From positions 1 to 64,000 of the forward strand of contig HF985627.1 of the NCBI GenBank assembly GCA_000431155.1: a DNA stretch of 64,000 nt, in the 5' to 3' direction. The stretch is from Bacteroides sp. CAG:927 (GTDB taxonomy: Bacteria; Bacteroidota; Bacteroidia; Bacteroidales; Muribaculaceae). Positions 59,229 to 64,000 of the stretch are shown in pieces; the stretch's first letter is position 1, and each line of letters starts with the position of its first letter. A model generated the notes under the pieces. It did not search any database. It was not told the DNA's origin and saw nothing but the letters and a program-made list of their open reading frames with translations. The translations under genes were made by a program, and so were the position numbers.

Positions 59229-62200
59229 TTCTGAAGATTCTTCTTTAGTGATTTACGATTACGTCTGACACCGACATAGGCAAACACGCAGTACAGAGTG
59301 GGAACAAACAGCAGAGTAAGGATGGTTGACAAGGTCAATCCGCCTATAACGGCGGTACCCATTGGGCGCCACATTTCCGAGCCTTGTCCTGTGCCCACAG
59401 CCATGGGCACCATGCCGAGGATAGTGGTGAGGGTGGTCATGACTACGGGACGGAGACGCGATTTGCCTCCCAGAATTACGGCATTGCGAATAGACATGCC
59501 ACGCTCTCGGTTGAGAGTTATGTAGTCAATAAGTACAATACCATTTTTAACTACGATACCAATAAGCATGATCGCACCTATCATTGACATTACATTGAGA
59601 GTATTGTTGGTCAGATAGAGAATGATGAACACTCCCGAGAATGCAAACATAAGCGAGGTCATGATAATGGCAGGGTAGGTGTAAGACTCAAATTGTGCGG
59701 CCATTACTATGTACACAAGAATTACAATAAGTACGGCCAATGTGAGTAGGTCGCTGAATGAATCACGCTGATCCTCATAGCTACCGGCAAGTTCTATATT
59801 GATGCCGACTGGAATATCCATCTTGTCAATTTCTGCCTGACTTGCAGTCACAACATCGCTCATCGGGACGCCTTGCACCACTGTACTTACGGTAATGATG
59901 CGCTCACGGTCTTTACGCTCAATAGTGGGAGGTGTGAAGCGCTCAACAACTGTGCCAACATCTTTTACCCTAACACCTTGTCCGGCATTGTTATATATAA
60001 GAATATTTTCAATATCGGAAATGGTGTTGCGGTGTTCGGGCGCGTACATGACTTTAATGTCATATTCCTCGCCATCTTCACGGAACTGGCTTGAGATGCT
60101 TCCGTTGATACGGTTTCTTAGATATGTGGCGGCTGTTTGCAGGTTAAGTCCGTATATGGCAAGCTTTTCTCGGTCAAAGTCAACCTGATATTCGGGCTGA
60201 TAGTCCGAGCGGGAAATCATTATATCGGCTGTTCCATTGATGTTTTCAAGCACACGCGACAGCCGTTGGGCCACAGAGTCGGTTTCGGTGAAGTCATAAC
60301 CGTAAATTTCATAGTCAATAGTGGATTGACCTCCCATGCCACCTCCGCGACGGCCACCAACATTCACCTGAAATTTCTTAAGTTCGGGGTAATTTTTAAG
60401 GTCTTCACGCATCAGGCCTGCAAGCTCCGTGCTTGAGCGTTCACGGTCGCCCGGGTCGGTAAGGCGTATGTTCATTGACACTATGTGAGGTCCATTGTCG
60501 CGTAGCGAGGCGTAGGTGTTGTCGCTGGATGCTTGCCCAGTAGTGTAATTGAGCATACGTATTTCAGGATATTTTTCTTTCCATTCTTTGGTGATTCGGG
60601 CTGCAACATCCTGAGCCAGTTCCACACGGGTTCCGATGGGCATCTCAAGATTAACGCTCAGACGGGCATCATCGGCAGTAGGGAAAAATTCAGTTCCCAC
60701 ATATTTTAACAGGAAAAGCGAGCCGATAAATATTGCCATACATGTTATGAATGTGACAAGTTTGTGGCTCACTACATATCGTAGCAGACGAGCGTACCCG
60801 TTGTCGAAGGCATCAAGGGCTCTATTGATGGGGGTAAACAGCAGGGTGTAGAATTTGCCGTGCTTGTTGTTCTTGCGAAGCAACTGGGAGCAGAGCATAG
60901 GGGTGAGAGACAAAGCGCAGACCGTAGATATAATCATCATGATTGTTACCATCCATCCCAATTGACGGAACAATACTCCTGTCATGCCTGTAACGAGCGT
61001 CAACGGGAAAAATACGGCTATAAGTGTGAGCGTTGATGCGACTACCGAAATTGCAACTTCGTTAGTGCCATGAATGGCGGCTTGTTTTGGCGCGGACCCA
61101 CGTTCAATATGCGTTGTGACATTTTCAAGTACCACTATCGCGTCATCCACCACCATACCTATTGATATGGAGAGAGCCGACAATGATACAATATTGAGGG
61201 AGTTGCCGGTAATGGCAAGATAGATGAACGAAGCAATGAGAGATATGGGGATGGTGATAGTGATAATAAGGGTGGCTCTCCAGCGTCCCAGGAATGTGAA
61301 AACCACGATGACCACAAACAGCAGAGCATACATCACGGTTTCAACAAGTGAGTGGATGGTGTTGCGGATATTGTCGGAGGTGTCCACTATCACATCCAGT
61401 TTCACATCGCTTGGCAATCGTTTTTGCAGCTGCGGCAGCATTTTGAGTACTTTGCTGGATATTTCCACGGAGTTCGCGCCAGATTGTTTCTGAATGACAA
61501 TCATAGCTCCTTTTTCTCCATCATTATATGTTTGCTGCGCTCTTTCCTCCAGTGAGTCATCAACCGTGGCTACATCGCTTAGATACACATTTTTGCCATT
61601 GAATGAGCCGACGACTATTCTCCGCATTTGGTCGGCAGAAGAAAACTCGCCCTGTACACGCAAAGAGTAGGTATCGGATCCGATATCAAATGAGCCACCA
61701 GGGATGTTGCGGTTTTCGGCAGTTATAATTGAGGATATGGTTTCAATGGACAGATTGTAGGCTTCAAGTCGTTTCGGGTCAACATATATATGAATTTCGC
61801 GTTTTGGCGCACCGGATATTGATACTGAGCCGACACCTGATATTCGTGCAAGAGGATTGGCCACAGCGTCATCCACAATCTTGTAAAGCCCCGGCATGCT
61901 TTCCGATGCTTTTACCGACAGCATCACGATAGGAACCATGTCGGAACTGAATTTGAATATAATAGGTGTCTCGGCATTGTCAGGCAGTGAGCTCTTAACC
62001 ATGTCAAGTTTGTCGCGGACATCGTTTGTAAGCACATCAATATCCTTGCCATATTCAAATTCAAGTGTTATGACTGAAATATTTTCACGTGATTTAGATG
62101 TGATATGCTTTAGGTCATTAACTGCATTGAGCGCATTCTCAAGAGGACGAGTCACGTTTTGCTCAATATCCTGCGCACTTGCACCCTGATAAGTGGTCAT

Positions 62201-62341
62201 CACCATTATGGTATTGTTTTCCACATCGGGATACAAGTCAATAGGGAGAGTTGACAACGAGAACAGTCCCAGTATAGCCACCGCCACAAAACAAAGGGTG
62301 GTCATGATGGGGCGCTTTACGGCGCTTGCATATAAACTCAT
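59225..62341 (-). CDS. RND efflux pump, inner-membrane permease (AcrB/HAE1-like)
   Basis: A 1038-aa permease with the twelve-TM RND plan. The N-terminus has VKRPIMTTLCFVAVAILGLF and LPIDLYPDVENNTIMV. TM4 carries the paired proton-relay aspartates in GMVVDDAIVVLENV (near 395-405). The second half ends with GIVVKNGIVLIDYI and RLRPVVMTTLTTILGMVPMA. Porter and docking subdomains are complete in length. It exports drugs, bile salts or metals together with the adaptor and TolC partner encoded upstream; the substrate is not readable. 19 nt separate it from the adaptor gene. Confidence 0.94.
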   Translation of the reverse strand: MSLYASAVKRPIMTTLCFVAVAILGLFSLSTLPIDLYPDVENNTIMVMTTYQGASAQDIEQNVTRPLENALNAVNDLKHITSKSRENISVITLEFEYGKDIDVLTNDVRDKLDMVKSSLPDNAETPIIFKFSSDMVPIVMLSVKASESMPGLYKIVDDAVANPLARISGVGSVSISGAPKREIHIYVDPKRLEAYNLSIETISSIITAENRNIPGGSFDIGSDTYSLRVQGEFSSADQMRRIVVGSFNGKNVYLSDVATVDDSLEERAQQTYNDGEKGAMIVIQKQSGANSVEISSKVLKMLPQLQKRLPSDVKLDVIVDTSDNIRNTIHSLVETVMYALLFVVIVVFTFLGRWRATLIITITIPISLIASFIYLAITGNSLNIVSLSALSISIGMVVDDAIVVLENVTTHIERGSAPKQAAIHGTNEVAISVVASTLTLIAVFFPLTLVTGMTGVLFRQLGWMVTIMMIISTVCALSLTPMLCSQLLRKNNKHGKFYTLLFTPINRALDAFDNGYARLLRYVVSHKLVTFITCMAIFIGSLFLLKYVGTEFFPTADDARLSVNLEMPIGTRVELAQDVAARITKEWKEKYPEIRMLNYTTGQASSDNTYASLRDNGPHIVSMNIRLTDPGDRERSSTELAGLMREDLKNYPELKKFQVNVGGRRGGGMGGQSTIDYEIYGYDFTETDSVAQRLSRVLENINGTADIMISRSDYQPEYQVDFDREKLAIYGLNLQTAATYLRNRINGSISSQFREDGEEYDIKVMYAPEHRNTISDIENILIYNNAGQGVRVKDVGTVVERFTPPTIERKDRERIITVSTVVQGVPMSDVVTASQAEIDKMDIPVGINIELAGSYEDQRDSFSDLLTLAVLIVILVYIVMAAQFESYTYPAIIMTSLMFAFSGVFIILYLTNNTLNVMSMIGAIMLIGIVVKNGIVLIDYITLNRERGMSIRNAVILGGKSRLRPVVMTTLTTILGMVPMAVGTGQGSEMWRPMGTAVIGGLTLSTILTLLFVPTLYCVFAYVGVRRNRKSLKKNLQK

Positions 62342-62360
62342 GATTTCAGCAGGGTAGTTA

Positions 62361-63386
62361 TTATTTTATTACTGTGACTTTAGTTCCGTCGGCAAGTCTT
62401 GTTTGTCCGCTGATCACAACATTGCTGCCGTCTTCCACTCCGGAAAGCAGCTCGTATGTATTGTCGATTCTACGGCCCAACTCAACTCGGTTGTAGCTTA
62501 CCGTACTGTCGGCATTGAGCACATACACGTACTTGTTGCCGCTGCCGGTTTGCTTCACCACAGCGCGGTCAGGCACAACAACATTTTCGTTTGTGCCAAA
62601 ATTCAATGTCACACGGGCAAACATACCCGGGAGCACCTTGTTTTCCTTGTTGTCAATTGTGATCTCAACGGTGAATGTGCGTGTTGACGGGTCAATTGAC
62701 GGATGAATCAAATGAACAGTACCGGTAAATTCCTGATCGGGATACACATCAAGTTTTATGCCGGCTTTCATTCCGTTATGAACCTTGGGAAAATCGGCCT
62801 CGGATATATTTACAATTACCTTTACCGGATTGACCTGTTCTACAGTAAGTATTGGCAATGAACCTGTCATATCGCCCGGATCATAGTTGCGAGCCGTTAC
62901 GACTCCTGCTATGGGAGACACGAGTATTGTGTTCTCAACCAGATTTCTGTATTGTCTTTTTGATGCTTCCAGTTCGGTTTTCAACTGGTCAACTGTTTGT
63001 TGTGTACCGCCGCCGATTTCAAGAAGTTTTAAAGCGCGGTTGTACTCTCTTTCAGCATTTTCAAGCCTGACTCTCAGTTGTTCAATATTTACATCGTCAA
63101 GTACAACGACTTTCTGCCCTTTGCCGACTTTTGAACCTACATCTACCAATATCTGCTTGATGCGATTGGGCGAGGATGATGATATGTTATTGGTCTTGAA
63201 TGCTTCCACGGTAGCAGTGTATTCAGCTATCTGGTCCACTGCTTGTCGGTGCACATTTTGAATCTGCACTTTGGGCAATTGCTCCTCCGTTGCAGCAGTG
63301 GTGTTTGATTCTGATTTTGAGCAACCGCTCATTACATAGCCACAGATAATGGCTATAAATATTGCACTGAGTGTTTCCTTTTTCAT
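62361..63386 (-). CDS. RND efflux periplasmic adaptor (membrane-fusion) lipoprotein
   Basis: A 341-aa adaptor. Signal peptide II with lipobox MSGC puts the lipidated Cys at 22. Barrel-sandwich hybrid halves (SPNRIKQILVDVGSKVGKGQ and VENTILVSPIAGVVTARNYD) flank a coiled-coil hairpin (about 100-150). Beta-barrel and membrane-proximal domains follow (GMFARVTLNFGTNENVVVPD). It bridges the RND permease to the outer-membrane channel. It overlaps the TolC-like gene by 4 nt (ATGA). Confidence 0.93.
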   Translation of the reverse strand: MKKETLSAIFIAIICGYVMSGCSKSESNTTAATEEQLPKVQIQNVHRQAVDQIAEYTATVEAFKTNNISSSSPNRIKQILVDVGSKVGKGQKVVVLDDVNIEQLRVRLENAEREYNRALKLLEIGGGTQQTVDQLKTELEASKRQYRNLVENTILVSPIAGVVTARNYDPGDMTGSLPILTVEQVNPVKVIVNISEADFPKVHNGMKAGIKLDVYPDQEFTGTVHLIHPSIDPSTRTFTVEITIDNKENKVLPGMFARVTLNFGTNENVVVPDRAVVKQTGSGNKYVYVLNADSTVSYNRVELGRRIDNTYELLSGVEDGSNVVISGQTRLADGTKVTVIK

Positions 63387-64000
63387 TGTGCCGGAGTAGT
63401 AGAGTTGTATTTGTTTAAGTCAGCATTGCCAAGCAAAAGTTCAAGATCGCAATTGGCAACCAAATAATTATAAATGGACTGATTGTACGCAAGTCGCGAT
63501 TGTGTTAATGCCAATTCCGAATCACGCAGGTCAAGATATGAAGCGGCTCCGATTTCAAAACTCTGTCGCATTATGTCATGAGCTTTTTCAGCTTGCCTCA
63601 TGCTCTCAGAGCTTGATGATATCTGCTGCACATTGAGATGAATGTTCTCCATTGCGAGGTCAGTCTGCATTTTCACCGATCGCTCAAGATTCTCACGCTG
63701 CCATTTCATTTCGTCAAGCTGTATGCGTGCCTGCTTGATGCGGGTGTATCGTTGGCCGCCTTCAAAGAGCGGTACGCTCCAATCATGGAGTAGGGGTTCC
63801 ACCGAAAGTTTTTGAAAGGAGAACCATTGCTCATAGAGGTCCAGTTGTAGTTGGCAGTGAGAGCGAGTGTAGGATACCAAGACATTTTTTGTATAGTCAA
63901 GGCATTGTCAAGTTGGCGGGTTTGAATGTCAAGAAGTCTCAAGTCGGGATTGTTCTGTAAGGTGGTGTCAATATGCATCACATCATCGTACATAGAAGAC
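63383..64000 (-). pseudogene. TolC-family outer-membrane efflux protein, frameshifted and cut by the window edge
   Basis: The minus-strand frame entering at 64000 reads NNPDLRLLDIQTRQLDNALT, SWYPTLALTANYNW and WNPYSMIG, normal OEP sequence. It then runs out of frame to a stop at 63706. Just after MIG (about 63778-63782) the family sequence resumes in another frame as SVPLFEGGQRYTRIKQARIQ, continuing to 63383 (ESMRQAEKAHDIMRQSFEIG, LDLRDSELALTQSRLAYNQS). About three residues expected between MIG and SVPLF are missing as well, suggesting a deletion near 10 nt. The 5' part lies outside the window. Confidence 0.75.

Noticed and set aside
1..64000. CRISPR arrays, insertion sequences, prophage or integrative-element genes
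   Set aside because: No direct-repeat arrays, transposase, integrase or phage structural genes were found; the only dispersed repeat is the 100-bp unit.

Overview
The window is ordinary-looking chromosome from a member of the Bacteroidota, order Bacteroidales; a gut lineage such as Muribaculaceae is my best guess, not proven. The evidence is threefold. The promoters match the Bacteroidetes -7 box TAnnTTTG(C), often with TTTG or TTG about 20 bp upstream. Shine-Dalgarno sequences are scarce. The gene content is typical: an RprX/RprY two-component pair, long NusB, DUF5606, the DUF1599 / BT_3928-like / tpiA / SPOR / folE cluster, a PCMD-domain secreted protein, Porin_10, a non-Sus TonB receptor, M56/BlaI pairs and alpha-2-macroglobulin.

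Layout. 0-7 kb: a secreted leucine-rich-repeat protein, lepA, nhaA and rprXY. 7-9.6 kb (minus): a sugar aminotransferase and UDP-glucose dehydrogenase. 9.6-15 kb: a TonB-dependent receptor, a small repeated promoter/terminator unit (copy A), a putative porin and a membrane-anchored solute-binding-like protein. 15-20 kb (minus): htpG and clpC. 20-24.2 kb: gyrA, a TPR protein and a 57-aa membrane protein. 24.3-28.1 kb: the folE cluster. 28.1-29.9 kb (minus): DUF5606, hemerythrin and a LuxR-type regulator. 30-33.4 kb: nusB, yajC, a YbbR protein and coaE. 33.4-38.8 kb (minus): thrA, a divergent thrC, a small conserved protein, an acyltransferase and a nitrilase. 38.9-41.5 kb (minus): a beta-barrel protein and a PCMD protein, each with its own promoter. 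41.6 kb: copy B of the repeated unit. 41.8-43.8 kb (minus): a BlaI repressor and an M56/TonB sensor split by a frameshift. 43.9-51.1 kb (minus): ECF sigma, anti-sigma-like, Spy-like chaperone and alpha-2-macroglobulin. 51.2-58.7 kb: zupT, then (minus) tdk / DUF3108 / 5'-nucleotidase and pheS / nth / gtrA / tilS. 58.8 kb: tRNA-Leu(UAG). 58.9-64 kb (minus): a TolC / MFP / RND / PII-like efflux operon whose TolC gene is frameshifted and runs off the window.

Most worth a second look: (1) two copies, 29 kb apart on opposite strands, of a roughly 100-bp self-contained transcription unit. Each has a -33/-7 promoter and a short RNA ending in an intrinsic terminator, and copy B encodes a hexapeptide. 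(2) Two identical-type dyads 32 bp apart bracketing the blaI promoter, followed by an M56-TonB fusion broken at an A7 run. (3) An ECF sigma / Spy-like / alpha-2-macroglobulin envelope module with a hairpin just before the alpha-2-macroglobulin start. (4) A threonine synthase homologue lacking SGDTG next to thrA, with no homoserine kinase. (5) A G9 tract upstream of an outer-membrane protein promoter. No phage, insertion sequence, CRISPR array, rRNA or integrase was seen.
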